Positions 44,922 to 55,297 of a DNA stretch of 64,000 nucleotides are shown here, piece after piece; the stretch's first letter is position 1, and each line of letters begins with the position of its first letter. The DNA comes from Campylobacter rectus. Lineage in GTDB: Bacteria; Campylobacterota; Campylobacteria; Campylobacterales; Campylobacteraceae. A program made the translations under genes and the position numbers. Location: contig NZ_CP012543.1 in the NCBI RefSeq assembly GCF_004803795.1, positions 2,356,001-2,420,000 on the forward strand, given 5' to 3'. The notes under the pieces are model-generated. The model saw only the letters and a list, made by a program, of their open reading frames with translations. It ran no database searches and was not told where the DNA came from.

Positions 44922-46106
44922 ATGAGAAATTTTAAAACTCTCTCGGTTTTATTATTGACATCGCTTCTTTTTACGGCTTGCTTTGACGAAAAAGACAAAA
45001 AAAGCGCAGCAGCGGGACAACAACGGCAAATGCCGCCGTCAAAAGTCGATGTATTCGTAGCTAAAAAATCAAACGTGCCGATCAGCTTTGACTACACCGC
45101 GACTCTAACGAGCCAACAAGACGTGATCATCTATCCTAAAGTAAGCGGCACGATAATCAAACAATTTTTTAAGCCGGGCGACAGCGTAAAAGCGGGCGAC
45201 AAACTGTTTTTGATAGACCCCGAAAAATACCAAGCCGGCTACGACGCGCTTGAGGCCGCCATCGGCGTAGCAAACGCAAATTTAAAAAACGCTCAAACCG
45301 AATTTAACAGAATCTCGAATTTATACAAGAAAAACGCCGTTTCGCAAAAAGACTACGATGCAGCCGTTTCTGCGCTCGAGATCGCAAACGCGAATTTACT
45401 AAGCGCCAGAGCAAACGCTAAAAACGCCAAAATAGACCTTAGCTACACGAGCATAACCGCGCCTTTTGACGGCGTTTTGGGCGATAATCTCGCGGATGTG
45501 GGCTCGCTAGTCGTCGCAAACTCGACCCAGCTAGTGCGCCTAACCAAAATCAACCCGATCGAGGCGCACTTTTATATCTCGGACGTCGATAACCTAAACC
45601 GCGTCAAAATGCAAGAAAGCAGCCTCTGGGTGCAGACGAACTCTGGCGCCGTGCTAAAAGTCGGCTCCGAAGAATTTAACGGCAAGGTAAATTTCATCGA
45701 TAACGTCGTAAATACGAATATGGGCAGCGTGCTGGCTAAGGCCGAATTTAACAACGACGAGGGCAAACTACTGCCGGGTATGTTCGGCCACATAAAAATG
45801 GACGGATTTTATCAAAAAGACGGCTTTAAAATCCCTCAAGTAGCGCTCCAGCAAACCGACGTCAAGACCTACGTGCTAGTCGTATCCGAGGGCAAAGTAG
45901 CCTCTAAGGACGTAAAAATCACCTACCAAACAAAAGACGCCGCAGTCGTTAGCGAAGGGCTAAACGAGGGAGATAAGATCATAATGAATAACTTCTTAAA
46001 AATCGGCGTTGGTGCACCCGTCGAGATAGATAAAGATCTAACGGAAAGCTTCGGCAAGAGTCCGGATTTAACGCCTCGAACCGAGCAAGCCAAAAAGGCG
46101 AATTGA
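44922..46106 (+). CDS. cmeA: Membrane fusion (periplasmic adaptor) protein of the RND pump, 394 aa
   Basis: I chose ATG 44922, with AAAGG upstream and a lipoprotein signal (LSVLLLTSLLFTAC, Cys about 20); the longer frame from 44820 would span the promoter. The HlyD/AcrA-type lipoyl and barrel regions are visible (KVSGTIIKQFFKPGDSVKAG, ITAPFDGVLGDNLADVGSLV). It links the inner-membrane pump to the outer-membrane channel. Its stop overlaps cmeB by 4 nt. Confidence 0.92.
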   Translation: MRNFKTLSVLLLTSLLFTACFDEKDKKSAAAGQQRQMPPSKVDVFVAKKSNVPISFDYTATLTSQQDVIIYPKVSGTIIKQFFKPGDSVKAGDKLFLIDPEKYQAGYDALEAAIGVANANLKNAQTEFNRISNLYKKNAVSQKDYDAAVSALEIANANLLSARANAKNAKIDLSYTSITAPFDGVLGDNLADVGSLVVANSTQLVRLTKINPIEAHFYISDVDNLNRVKMQESSLWVQTNSGAVLKVGSEEFNGKVNFIDNVVNTNMGSVLAKAEFNNDEGKLLPGMFGHIKMDGFYQKDGFKIPQVALQQTDVKTYVLVVSEGKVASKDVKITYQTKDAAVVSEGLNEGDKIIMNNFLKIGVGAPVEIDKDLTESFGKSPDLTPRTEQAKKAN

Positions 46107-49100
46107 TGTTTTCTAAATTTTTTATAAATCGCCCGATATTCGCTACCGTCGTTTCCATCATCATCGTGATAGCGGGAATGATGGCGATAAAAGGGCTTCC
46201 CATCGAGGAGTATCCGAAGCTAACCCCGCCTCAAATTTCCGTTAGCGCCGTCTATACGGGCGCCGACGCTCAGACTATCGCCGACTCCGTAGCCAGCGCG
46301 ATAGAGGATCAGATAAACGGCGTGGAAAATATGCTCTATATACAAAGCACCTCAAGCTCGAGCGGTTCGCTGAATATAAACGTTTATTTTAAAATCGGTA
46401 CCTCGGCCAAACAAGCCACGATCGACGTAAATAACCGCGTCCAAGCCGCGCTATCAAGGCTGCCTCAAGAAGTGCAAAACATGGGCGTGACCGTGCGCGA
46501 ACGCAGCGGCTCGATCCTAGAAGTCATCGGCTTTACGAGTCCGAACATGAACCTGGTCGAGATGTATAACTACGTAAATTTAAACATCGCCGACGAAGTA
46601 AAAAGGGTTAGCGGCGTAGGCGATACGGTCACTATCGGTAGCAAAGAATACTCGATGAGAATTTGGCTAAAGCCCGATATTTTAGCTCACTACAAGCTAA
46701 CTCCCGGCGACGTAATAGCTCAAGTAAAAATCCAAAACAGCCAATACGCCGCGGGCAAAATAGGCGAGCAGCCCTCAGACGGCGCCAACCCTTACGTTTA
46801 TTCCGTTCGCACGGACGGACGTCTCAAAAACGCAGCGCAATTTGGCGATATAATCATAAAAAGCGCCGACGGAGCGGTCCTAAAACTAAAAGACGTCGCC
46901 GAGGTAGAGCTCGGAGCCGCTAGCTATGCCGCAGACGCTATGCTAAACGGCAAAGACGCTATCCCGCTTTTAATCTTTATGCAAAACGATGCTAACGCCC
47001 TAGCCACGGCGAAGGCGGTAAACGCAAAGCTTGACGAGCTAAGTAAAAATTTCCCCGCCGGTTTTAAGCACACGATCGCTTACAATCCGACCGAATTTAT
47101 CGACGTCTCTATCGACGAAGTCGTAAAGACCTTTATCGAGGCGATGATCCTGGTTATCATCGTTATGTATATGTTTTTAAAGAGTATCCGCGCCACTATC
47201 ATCCCGATGCTAGCCGTTCCGGTCTCGATCATCGGGACGTTTGGCGGACTATACGCGATGGGATTTAGTATAAATTTGATCACTCTTTTCGCGCTCATCC
47301 TAGCTATCGGTATCGTCGTGGACGATGCTATCATAGTCATCGAAAACGTGGAGAGAATTTTACACGAGGATAAAACCGTAACCGTCAAAGAAGCAACCTA
47401 TAAAGCGATGGAAGAAGTGCAAACCCCCGTCATCTCGATCGTGCTAGTGCTCTCTGCGGTTTTCGTTCCGGTCGCTTTTATGGAGGGTTTTGTAGGTGTC
47501 ATCCAGCGCCAGTTCGCGCTCACGCTGGTTACCTCCGTTTGTATCTCAGGTTTCGTCGCGCTTACGCTTACTCCGGCGCTTTGCGGCGTTATGCTAAAAA
47601 GACAAGAGAGCGAGCCTTTTTGGATAGTGCGTAAATTTAACGACTTTTTCGACTGGAGCACTAAAATTTTTACCGCCGGCGTAGCAAAGGTGCTTCGCCA
47701 CGTCATCATCAGCCTTATTTTGATAGGCGTTATGGGTTATGCGACGTTCGAGCTGTTTAAAAAAGTCCCGAGCGCCCTCGTACCGTCCGAAGACAAGGGT
47801 TCTTTGATAGTTATCACTTCGCTACCGCCGTCAAGCAATATGCTAAAAACCAAAGAAGAAGTTAAAAATATCAATCAAGCTATCCTTAGTAACCCGAATA
47901 TCGAGTTTATGATGAGTTTTGCGGGATACGATATGATCGCGGGCGCGCTTAGAGAAAACTCCGCCATTAGCTTTATCAAACTAAAAGATTGGAGCGAGAG
48001 AAAAACGCCGGACAGCCAAGCGGGCGCGCTAACCGGGCCTTTTAACGGTATGCTTTGGGGCTCGAAGGAGTCGATGAGCTTTGTAGTAAATGTTCCGCCC
48101 ATTATGGGTCTTTCGATGACGGGCGGCTTTGAGATGTATCTGCAAAACAAAAGCGGCAAGAGCTACGCCCAGATCGAAGCGGACGTGAAAAAAGTAGTCG
48201 CCGCGGCGAATGCGCGCCCGGATCTAACCGGCGTGCGCTCGACGCTAGAGACTAATTACCGTCAGTTTAAAATCGACGTCGATAAGCAAAAAGCCCAAAT
48301 GTTCGGCATTAGCGAGAGCGAAATTTTTAGCGCGATAAGCTCGACTTTCGGCTCTTACTATATCAACGACTTTAACCTTTTCGGTAAATCTTACCGCGTC
48401 TATGCCAGAGGCGAAGAGGGTTTTAGAAACAATCCCGAAGATTTGCGTAAAATTTACGTTCGCTCAAGCGGCGGCGAGATGATACCGCTAAACTCCGTCG
48501 CTACTCTAACTAGGATTTTGGGCCCCGATATCGTTGATAGATTTAACCTTTTCCCCGCAGCTAAGATCCAAGGCGACCCAAAACCGGGCTACACCTCGGG
48601 CGACGCGATAAAAGCGATACAAGAGGTAGTCGAGCAGACGCTAAATACGGAAGAGTACGCCATCAGCTGGGCGGGCACGGCGTATCAGGAGGTCAGCTCG
48701 CAAGGCACGGGCACGACGGCGTTTATCTTCGGTATGATTTTCGTATTTTTGATACTAGCCGCGCAGTACGAGCGCTGGCTCATCCCGCTAGCCGTTATCA
48801 CGGCCGTTCCGTTCGCGGTTTTCGGTTCGCTGGCCGCGGTTTGGGCTAGAGGGCTAACAAACGACATTTACTTTCAGATCGGACTACTGCTTCTCATCGG
48901 TCTATCGGCTAAAAACGCGATCCTTATCGTCGAATTTGCGATGCAAGAAAGGTTAGCGGGCAAGAGCGTATTTGACGCAGCCGTTAACGCGGCAAGGCTT
49001 CGCTTTCGCCCGATCGTCATGACCTCGCTAGCGTTTACTTTGGGCGTTTTCCCGATGGTTATCAGCACGGGCGCAGGCGCGGCGTCTCGCCACTCGCTAG

Positions 49101-49243
49101 GCACGGGCGTGATCGGCGGCATGATAGCGGCCACTACGATAGCGATATTTTTCATACCGATGTTTTACTATCTGCTAGAAAAGCTAAATAACAAAGTCTG
49201 GGACAAAAAACCAAGCGGAGCACAGGAGGTCAAAAATGTATAA
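46103..49243 (+). CDS. cmeB: RND multidrug efflux transporter, 1046 aa
   Basis: A full-length HAE1-family RND pump: FFINRPIFATVVSIIIVIAG at the start, GIVVDDAIIVIENVERI (proton-relay Asp pair, about 403-419) and GLSAKNAILIVEFA (Lys, about 932-945), with two large periplasmic loops. It exports bile salts, fluoroquinolones, macrolides and other drugs in C. jejuni. Coupled to cmeA (4-nt overlap) and cmeC (8-nt overlap). Confidence 0.95.
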   Translation: MMFSKFFINRPIFATVVSIIIVIAGMMAIKGLPIEEYPKLTPPQISVSAVYTGADAQTIADSVASAIEDQINGVENMLYIQSTSSSSGSLNINVYFKIGTSAKQATIDVNNRVQAALSRLPQEVQNMGVTVRERSGSILEVIGFTSPNMNLVEMYNYVNLNIADEVKRVSGVGDTVTIGSKEYSMRIWLKPDILAHYKLTPGDVIAQVKIQNSQYAAGKIGEQPSDGANPYVYSVRTDGRLKNAAQFGDIIIKSADGAVLKLKDVAEVELGAASYAADAMLNGKDAIPLLIFMQNDANALATAKAVNAKLDELSKNFPAGFKHTIAYNPTEFIDVSIDEVVKTFIEAMILVIIVMYMFLKSIRATIIPMLAVPVSIIGTFGGLYAMGFSINLITLFALILAIGIVVDDAIIVIENVERILHEDKTVTVKEATYKAMEEVQTPVISIVLVLSAVFVPVAFMEGFVGVIQRQFALTLVTSVCISGFVALTLTPALCGVMLKRQESEPFWIVRKFNDFFDWSTKIFTAGVAKVLRHVIISLILIGVMGYATFELFKKVPSALVPSEDKGSLIVITSLPPSSNMLKTKEEVKNINQAILSNPNIEFMMSFAGYDMIAGALRENSAISFIKLKDWSERKTPDSQAGALTGPFNGMLWGSKESMSFVVNVPPIMGLSMTGGFEMYLQNKSGKSYAQIEADVKKVVAAANARPDLTGVRSTLETNYRQFKIDVDKQKAQMFGISESEIFSAISSTFGSYYINDFNLFGKSYRVYARGEEGFRNNPEDLRKIYVRSSGGEMIPLNSVATLTRILGPDIVDRFNLFPAAKIQGDPKPGYTSGDAIKAIQEVVEQTLNTEEYAISWAGTAYQEVSSQGTGTTAFIFGMIFVFLILAAQYERWLIPLAVITAVPFAVFGSLAAVWARGLTNDIYFQIGLLLLIGLSAKNAILIVEFAMQERLAGKSVFDAAVNAARLRFRPIVMTSLAFTLGVFPMVISTGAGAASRHSLGTGVIGGMIAATTIAIFFIPMFYYLLEKLNNKVWDKKPSGAQEVKNV

Positions 49244-50612
49244 AATTTTAACTTTAGCCGCGGCGCTATTTTTAGCGGGCTGCTCGTTTCGACCCGATAT
49301 CCCCGAGGTCGATACGACATTTGAAACTACGTATAAATTTGAAACTAGCGACATCAGAGACGAGTGGTGGAAGGAGTTTGGCGACGAAAACCTAAACGCC
49401 CTCGTAGCTAGCGCGCTAGAGAAAAATACCGACCTTCGCACGGCTTATTTAAATTTGCAAAAAGCGGCCGCAAGCCTAGGCATCTCGGAAGCCGATCTTT
49501 TTCCTAGCGTAAATTTAAACGTCGGCTATACCAAAGCAAAAAGCAGCGGCGAAACCTACACCAAGCAGCCTCAGACGCGCTACCGAACCTCGCAGGTAAA
49601 TTTAGGCCTAAGCTACGAGATAGACCTGTGGGGCAGAGTGAGAAACAGCGTCGAGTCGGCCAAAGCTAGCCTAAACGCGACCAAGCTCGACTACGCTACC
49701 GCACGCCTTAGCATAAGCTCTAGCGTAGCTAAAAGCTACTTCGCGCTCGTGGCTCTAAATATGCGCGAAGCCGTGCTAAAAGACACGCTAAAAACCTACG
49801 AGGAGACGTTGGCGCTTCGCAAAACGCAGCTTGATCTGGGCGGCATAAACGAAACAACCTATCTGCAAAGCAAAGCCGCCGCACAAAGCGCCAAAGTAAG
49901 CCTACTAGAGGTGCAAACCTCGATGTCTCAGGCTCTAACGTCGCTAGCGGTGCTAACAGGCAAATCAAACGACGAGATCCTAAACGGAGCCGTGCAGAGC
50001 GCTAAAATGCTACCCAAAGAGCCCGAAGTGAGTGCAGGCGTGAGCGCGGACATACTGCTGCGAAGGAGCGACGTAGCTAAAGCCTACGCCGATCTAAACG
50101 CCACTAACGCGCTAATCGGCGTCGCAAAGGCCGACTATCTGCCGTCCATCTCGCTAACGGGACTTTTCGGATTTTCTAGCATAGATTTTGAAAATATCTT
50201 TATCAGCAACGCCAACACGTGGAGCATAGGCGGCTCTTTGGTGCAGAAAATTTTCGACTACGGCAGAACCAAAAACAACGTCCGTATCGCCGAAACCAAC
50301 GAGCAAATCGCGGCCGTAGCCTACGAAGCGGCGATCAAAAAGGCTCTTGGCGAGGTAGCAGACGCGCTAAACAACCGCAAAAACGCCAAACTAACGCTAA
50401 ATCAAGTCAAAGAGCTCCTGCTCTCGCAAGAAAAAATCTATAAGTTAGCCAAAGATCAGTTCGAGGAGGGCTACACCGGGCATCTGGAGCTACTCGATGC
50501 GCAGCGCAACCTACTCTCCGTTAGGCTCCAAGACATCGAGGCGAATTTAAATCTCATTAGCTCCGTCGTGGACGTCTATAAGGCTTTCGGCGGCGGTTTT
50601 AAAGCCGAGTAA
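49236..50612 (+). CDS. cmeC: Outer membrane efflux channel lipoprotein, 458 aa
   Basis: NodT/OprM-type lipoprotein: signal ILTLAAALFLAGC (Cys about 16), RDEWWKEFGDENLNALV, and two TolC-like repeats with the LSYEIDLWGRVRNSVESAKA motif. It completes the tripartite pump. No strong terminator follows; a loose AAAGCCGA/TTCGGCTTT repeat spans the stop. Confidence 0.93.
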   Translation: MYKILTLAAALFLAGCSFRPDIPEVDTTFETTYKFETSDIRDEWWKEFGDENLNALVASALEKNTDLRTAYLNLQKAAASLGISEADLFPSVNLNVGYTKAKSSGETYTKQPQTRYRTSQVNLGLSYEIDLWGRVRNSVESAKASLNATKLDYATARLSISSSVAKSYFALVALNMREAVLKDTLKTYEETLALRKTQLDLGGINETTYLQSKAAAQSAKVSLLEVQTSMSQALTSLAVLTGKSNDEILNGAVQSAKMLPKEPEVSAGVSADILLRRSDVAKAYADLNATNALIGVAKADYLPSISLTGLFGFSSIDFENIFISNANTWSIGGSLVQKIFDYGRTKNNVRIAETNEQIAAVAYEAAIKKALGEVADALNNRKNAKLTLNQVKELLLSQEKIYKLAKDQFEEGYTGHLELLDAQRNLLSVRLQDIEANLNLISSVVDVYKAFGGGFKAE

Positions 50613-51286
50613 ATTTATTTTTTGGCGGAGCTTTTCGGCTTTAAATTTGACGTGACCTCGCCTATAAATTTTAAATTTTTAGCCTGTTTTATTGCCGCGA
50701 TTTATCTTAGCTTTATGCCTTCAAATTTCAAAATTTAGCGCTTGCTTTTGTTATTCGCACGACTCCTATAAACCTATTTTTAGGCGCCTGATACTTTGGA
50801 TAAATTTTAGTTGCGACTTTTGAGATAAATTTGCATTCAAAGACGTAAATTTGTTTTAGCTTTGAGCGATACGCAAAGTCGGTCGAATTTACATCGTCTT
50901 ATCCGGAGCGCACGTTTTGTAAATTTACCGCTTCAAATTTACGGTTTTTGGCAAAATTTGCGAGCAGGAAGGCGATTTACGATCAAATTTACAGACGTAT
51001 TTCGAGCTTAAATTTAGCGCAATACCCGCCGCCAAATTTCATTTTAATTTTAGCAAGCGACGCGAAAGCACCTTATTAGAGCAAAATAGGCCAAATTTAA
51101 CGTTTTTGATATTTTAACAGTCGAGCGAAGTTTGCGATTATGACGATTTTACAAATTTATGTTTTTAAATTTGACGTAGCGTAAAAAACGGGTGCGAAAA
51201 TTTGAAATTTGCAAGTCGAAATTTGGCTAAATTTATGCCCTACTTCACAAAAATCATAAATTTGACTCAAATTTAGACGCCAAATT
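50613..51286. other. Gene-free stretch of about 670 bp between converging cmeC and purN
   Basis: No frame with a credible start, ribosome site or composition is seen, and no tRNA or familiar RNA. It is rich in AAATTT words. It lies between the ends of two converging operons, so it may be decayed sequence plus terminators. Confidence 0.5.
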
Positions 51287-51868
51287 TTACTCTTTGCCGG
51301 TTAAAATTTGCACGATGGTTTCGGGCAAAATTTCATGCTCTATCGCGTGGATTTTGGCCTCGTAAGCTTCAAAACTCATTCCCGCGCTCTTTTCAAACGC
51401 GCGCTGAGCGATGATCGCACCGCCATCTAGCTCCTCGCTGACCCAGTGCACGCTCACGCCGCCCACCTTCATATCGCTATCAAAGCTCTCTTTTATCGCG
51501 TGCGCACCCTTAAAAAGCGGCAGCAGCGACGGGTGCAAATTTATCGCGCGAATCTCTCGCGTAAAAACGGGCGTGAGAATGCGCATAAAGCCCGCAAGCA
51601 CCGTTAGATCGACGTTAGCGCGCTTTATCTGCGCTACGACCGCGGCGTCAAATTCCTCTCTCGAGGCAAAATTAACGTGCTCGATTACGACGCTTTGCAG
51701 GCCGTATTTTGCGGCCTTTGTTATGCCGCCGGCGTTAGCTTTATTTGTTAGGGTTAGCGCGACCTCGATCTTGGTTTCGCCAAAAACTTTGCCGTGCAGA
51801 CTCTGCAAAATCGCCTCCAAATTCGAGCCGCCGCCGCTAAATAAAACCGCTATTTTTTTCGTAAGCAT
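51287..51868 (-). CDS. purN: Phosphoribosylglycinamide formyltransferase, 193 aa
   Basis: The start VLFSGGGSNLEAIL, AGFMRILTPVF (formyl-folate site) and INLHPSLLPLFKGAHAIKES with catalytic His and Asn (ALTLTNKANAGG region) define GART/PurN. It transfers a formyl group from 10-formyl-THF in purine synthesis. Last gene of the tig operon; overlaps the upstream gene by 19 nt. Confidence 0.93.
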   Translation of the reverse strand: MLTKKIAVLFSGGGSNLEAILQSLHGKVFGETKIEVALTLTNKANAGGITKAAKYGLQSVVIEHVNFASREEFDAAVVAQIKRANVDLTVLAGFMRILTPVFTREIRAINLHPSLLPLFKGAHAIKESFDSDMKVGGVSVHWVSEELDGGAIIAQRAFEKSAGMSFEAYEAKIHAIEHEILPETIVQILTGKE

Positions 51869-53271
51869 TTGAGTCCTTTGATGACGTCCGCGGCCGTGAG
51901 CGCATAGTCGTTGATTTTGATTTCGCGCGCGGCTAACGCGTGAGCTAACGTGCCCGAGATCGCGGCTTTTAGCGGGTCGTAACCCTGCGCAAGCAGTCCT
52001 GCGACGATACCGCTTAGCGCGTCTCCGCTGCCGCCTTTTGCTAGCGCGGCGCTACCCTGCGTCATGACGTAGACCTCGCCGCCTTGCGCGATTAGCGTAT
52101 TTGCGCCTTTTAAAACAAGCACACATTTAAAATTTCGGCTAAAAATTTGAGCGAGTTTGAAGCGATTTTTCTGCACTTCGCGAGTGTCAAATTCGCCCAA
52201 ATTCGCAAGCTCTAGCAGGCTCGCAAACTCCTTTGGATGCGGCGTTATCACGATGTTTTTATTATTTAAAAGCTCAAGCGTGTGCGGCTCGTAGCAAAGA
52301 TCGGCGTCGATAACGAGCGCGTCTTTTGTTTTTAGCTCGCTAAAAAGCTCGCCTTTTTGCGCTTCATCAAGCTCGCCAAGCCCCATGCCGACGGCTCCGA
52401 CTCGCATTTTCGGCATTATGCGCGCGCTTTGCATCAAAACGGGCTCAATGTTTAAATTTTCGCCCACGACGCTAACAAGCCCAGCACCGATCGTTAGCGC
52501 GGCAAGTCCAGCTATACGCGCCGCTCCGCCCTTTTCGCCGCTCACGACAAACACGTGCCCAAAGTCGCCCTTGTTAGCGTTTTGTTTGGTGCGAAACGGC
52601 AAATTTAAATCGCTCTTACCAAGCTTGTAAAAGCTCGTCTGCGTCTCGTAAAGCTCGCGCGAAAGGCCCAAATTTGCGACCTTTACGCGCCCGACGCAAT
52701 CCTTTGCGAAGTCGCTATAAAGCGCCGACTTTAGCGCGCCCATCGTCACGGTCGTATCAGCCTTAAAGACCGCGCCTTGCGGCACGCCGTTTTTATCAAG
52801 TCCGCTCGGGATATCGCAGGCGAGCTTGTAGGCGGGTTTTGCATTTAGTAGATTTATCAAATTTATCGTCCGCTCGTCTAGCTCGCGGCTAAGTCCTGTT
52901 CCGAAAATCCCGTCGATGATACAGTCAAATTCACCGCTTTCCGTCAAATTTGAGATCAAATTTACGCCGCATTTTAGCGCTCTGGTTAGCTCGGTTTTTG
53001 AGGTTTCGTTTTGTTTGTCGCTCGCTAAAAACGCGAAACAATCAAATTTGCCGCCCAAAAGCCGAAGCGCGGCGAGCACGTCTGCGCCGTTGTTTCCGCT
53101 GCCGACGACGCCTAAAATTTTACGGCGTTTTAGCGATGATTTTTTAAACCTAGTCCGCACGGCGCGAGCTAACGCATTTGCGGCGTTTTGCATCAGCACT
53201 TCGGTGCTAAGCCCAAACTCGCTCACGGCCCTAGCGTCAAGCACCGCCGTATCCCAAAATAGCTTTTTCAT
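51850..53271 (-). CDS. Bifunctional NAD(P)HX epimerase / ADP-dependent dehydratase, 473 aa
   Basis: N-terminal YjeF_N epimerase domain (GSGNNGADVLAALRLL, ACDIPSGLDKNG) and C-terminal ribokinase-like dehydratase domain (VVSGEKGGAARIAGLA, ITPHPKEFASLL, LAKGGSGDALSGIVAGLLAQ). Together they repair hydrated NAD(P)H. The fused form is the usual bacterial NnrD/NnrE arrangement. It overlaps both neighbours in the operon. Confidence 0.92.
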   Translation of the reverse strand: MKKLFWDTAVLDARAVSEFGLSTEVLMQNAANALARAVRTRFKKSSLKRRKILGVVGSGNNGADVLAALRLLGGKFDCFAFLASDKQNETSKTELTRALKCGVNLISNLTESGEFDCIIDGIFGTGLSRELDERTINLINLLNAKPAYKLACDIPSGLDKNGVPQGAVFKADTTVTMGALKSALYSDFAKDCVGRVKVANLGLSRELYETQTSFYKLGKSDLNLPFRTKQNANKGDFGHVFVVSGEKGGAARIAGLAALTIGAGLVSVVGENLNIEPVLMQSARIMPKMRVGAVGMGLGELDEAQKGELFSELKTKDALVIDADLCYEPHTLELLNNKNIVITPHPKEFASLLELANLGEFDTREVQKNRFKLAQIFSRNFKCVLVLKGANTLIAQGGEVYVMTQGSAALAKGGSGDALSGIVAGLLAQGYDPLKAAISGTLAHALAAREIKINDYALTAADVIKGLKCLRKK

Positions 53272-54788
53272 GCGCCCTCCTGCTTCACTCGGTAGCTCAA
53301 AGCCTCTAAAATGTGCGGCTTTTTGATGATACGCGAGCCCTCGATGTCGGCGATCGTGCGGGCGACTTTTAGGGTTTTGTTTATGGCGCGGCGGCTAAGA
53401 GAAAATCTCTGCGTTGCGTGATCTAGCGCCCCGCTCGCCTCGTCGTCGCAGACGCAAAATTTAGCTATCTCTTCGTCGCCGAGTTTGCCGTTTAGCTCGC
53501 TTTGAGCGCGCGAGATTTGCGTCTCAAATACGCGCAGCACGGTCTGCCACATCGCCTCGCTCACGACGTCGCTTTTATCATCGGCACTCACCTCGTCCAT
53601 CTGTAAGTATAAGTCGATGCGGTCTAGCACGGGAGCTGAAATTTTACTTTTGTAGCGCTTGATCTCAAGCTCGGAGCATTTGCACTCCAGATTTTTTGAG
53701 AGCAGATTGCCGCAGGGGCAAGGGTTCATCGCGGCTACGAACATAAATTTGGTCTCATACGTGACCTTTGAATTTACGCGCGAGATGTTGATTTTGTAGT
53801 CCTCCAGCGGCTCACGCAGACTCTCTAAAATCTGCGGCGCAAAGTGCGGAAGCTCGTCGAAAAAGAGTATCCCGCCGTTAGCTAGCCCGACCTCGCCGAT
53901 CCTGGCCGTGCTCGATCCCCCGCCAAATATCGAGCCTTTCGTCGATGTGTGGTGCGGACTACGAAAGGCACGCAAAGCGGAAAATTCGCTCTCCTGCTGA
54001 TTTAGCGAGCTATAAGCGCAGCTGAGCAAAATCTCCTCCAAGCTTTGCGGCGGCAAAATGTAGCGCAGGCGCTTGGCGCTCATACTTTTACCGCATCCGG
54101 GGCTGCCCTCAAAGATAATATTGTGCATACCGCAAGCGGCCACCAAGCAGGCTCTTTTTGCCCTACTTTGGCCTTTTACGTCGCTAAAATTTAGCTCGAA
54201 ATTTTGATTTTTTACGAAGCTTTTTTCGCCTATTTTGATCAAATTCGAAAAAAGCGGATGAACGCTGCCCACTCTGCACGAGGCGGTAAATTCGGGCTCT
54301 AGGAAAAATTTGATCGCTTCGGCCAAATTTGAAACGGCGTAAATTTCCAAATTCGGTATCGCGCCCGCTTTTTGCGCTATCTCTTGCGGGATCAGCACGC
54401 GAGAACCCGGCGCTTTCGCGCTCAAAAAAAGCAAGATAGAAAAAAGGCTCGCAGTGCTTTTGACGCCGCCATCAAGCCCCAGCTCGCCGAATACGAAAAT
54501 AGGCTCAAAGTCGCGCTCTTTTTGCAAAGCGATTAAAAGCGCGATGGGTAGGTCGAAGTGGCTACCGGATTTTGGCATATCGGACGGGGATAAATTTATG
54601 ATGATTTTTTGCGCGGGGAAGGAGAAATTTAACGACAGAAGCGCTGATTTTACGCGCTCGGCGCTCTCTTTTATAGAGGCTCCCGCGAGACCTACGATAT
54701 TTAGCGCCGGCAAGCCGCGGTTAAAACTGGACTCGACGTCCACCAGCCGCAATTCGTCGTTATAAGTGGCGCATTTTAGGGCTTTCAT
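53268..54788 (-). CDS. YifB/ComM family Mg-chelatase-like AAA+ ATPase, 506 aa
   Basis: The N-terminal Lon-substrate-like domain (LPALNIVGLAGASIKESAER, IIINLSPSDMPKSGSHFDLP) precedes the AAA module (GSPGCGKSMSAKRL, FFDELPHF) and the CPCG zinc-like motif (AAMNPCPCGNLLS). ComM is a branch-migration helicase that aids natural transformation. It overlaps def and the NAD(P)HX gene by 4 nt each. Confidence 0.92.
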   Translation of the reverse strand: MKALKCATYNDELRLVDVESSFNRGLPALNIVGLAGASIKESAERVKSALLSLNFSFPAQKIIINLSPSDMPKSGSHFDLPIALLIALQKERDFEPIFVFGELGLDGGVKSTASLFSILLFLSAKAPGSRVLIPQEIAQKAGAIPNLEIYAVSNLAEAIKFFLEPEFTASCRVGSVHPLFSNLIKIGEKSFVKNQNFELNFSDVKGQSRAKRACLVAACGMHNIIFEGSPGCGKSMSAKRLRYILPPQSLEEILLSCAYSSLNQQESEFSALRAFRSPHHTSTKGSIFGGGSSTARIGEVGLANGGILFFDELPHFAPQILESLREPLEDYKINISRVNSKVTYETKFMFVAAMNPCPCGNLLSKNLECKCSELEIKRYKSKISAPVLDRIDLYLQMDEVSADDKSDVVSEAMWQTVLRVFETQISRAQSELNGKLGDEEIAKFCVCDDEASGALDHATQRFSLSRRAINKTLKVARTIADIEGSRIIKKPHILEALSYRVKQEGA

Positions 54789-55297
54789 GCAGTTTTTTGC
54801 TTTTTATACTCTTTGTCGAATTTTTTGCGTTTGTTGTAGCCGATGCGCTCGATAAAAAGGTGCCCGTCGAGGTGATCCATCTCGTGCTGGATCGCGACCG
54901 ATAAAAGCCCCTCGGCCTCGAGCTCTCGGCGCTGTCCGAAACGGTCTTGATACTCCAGCGTGATAAACTCCGCTCTTTTCACGTCCTCGTAGTATCCCGG
55001 CACGCTAAGGCAGCCTTCTTGATAAATAATCTCGCCTTCTTTGCGTAAAATTTTGGGATTTATGATCTCAAGCAGATCCTCTTTACGCTGCTCTTTGCTC
55101 TCTTCGTCAAATAAATTTACGATCAAAATTCGCTTAGCTTCGCCCGTCTGGATAGCGGCCAGTCCGATGCCGTTTTTAGCGATCATAGTTTCATACATAT
55201 CGTCTAAAAATTTATGCAGCTCTTCGTCAAAAACTTTAACTTCAAGCGATTTAACGAAAAGCTTTTTGTTCGGATAGGTTAAAATTTCCAATATCAC
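54785..55297 (-). CDS. def: Peptide deformylase, 170 aa
   Basis: All three metal/active-site motifs are present: GIGLAAIQ, EGCLSVPG and QHEMDHLDG. It removes the N-formyl group from new proteins at the ribosome, fitting co-expression with trigger factor and ClpP. Overlaps its neighbours by 4 nt. Confidence 0.95.
   Translation of the reverse strand: MILEILTYPNKKLFVKSLEVKVFDEELHKFLDDMYETMIAKNGIGLAAIQTGEAKRILIVNLFDEESKEQRKEDLLEIINPKILRKEGEIIYQEGCLSVPGYYEDVKRAEFITLEYQDRFGQRRELEAEGLLSVAIQHEMDHLDGHLFIERIGYNKRKKFDKEYKKQKTA

Noticed and set aside
50613-51286. Small RNA or hidden gene in the cmeC-purN gap
   Set aside because: No credible frame, promoter-terminator pair or known RNA pattern could be found by eye.
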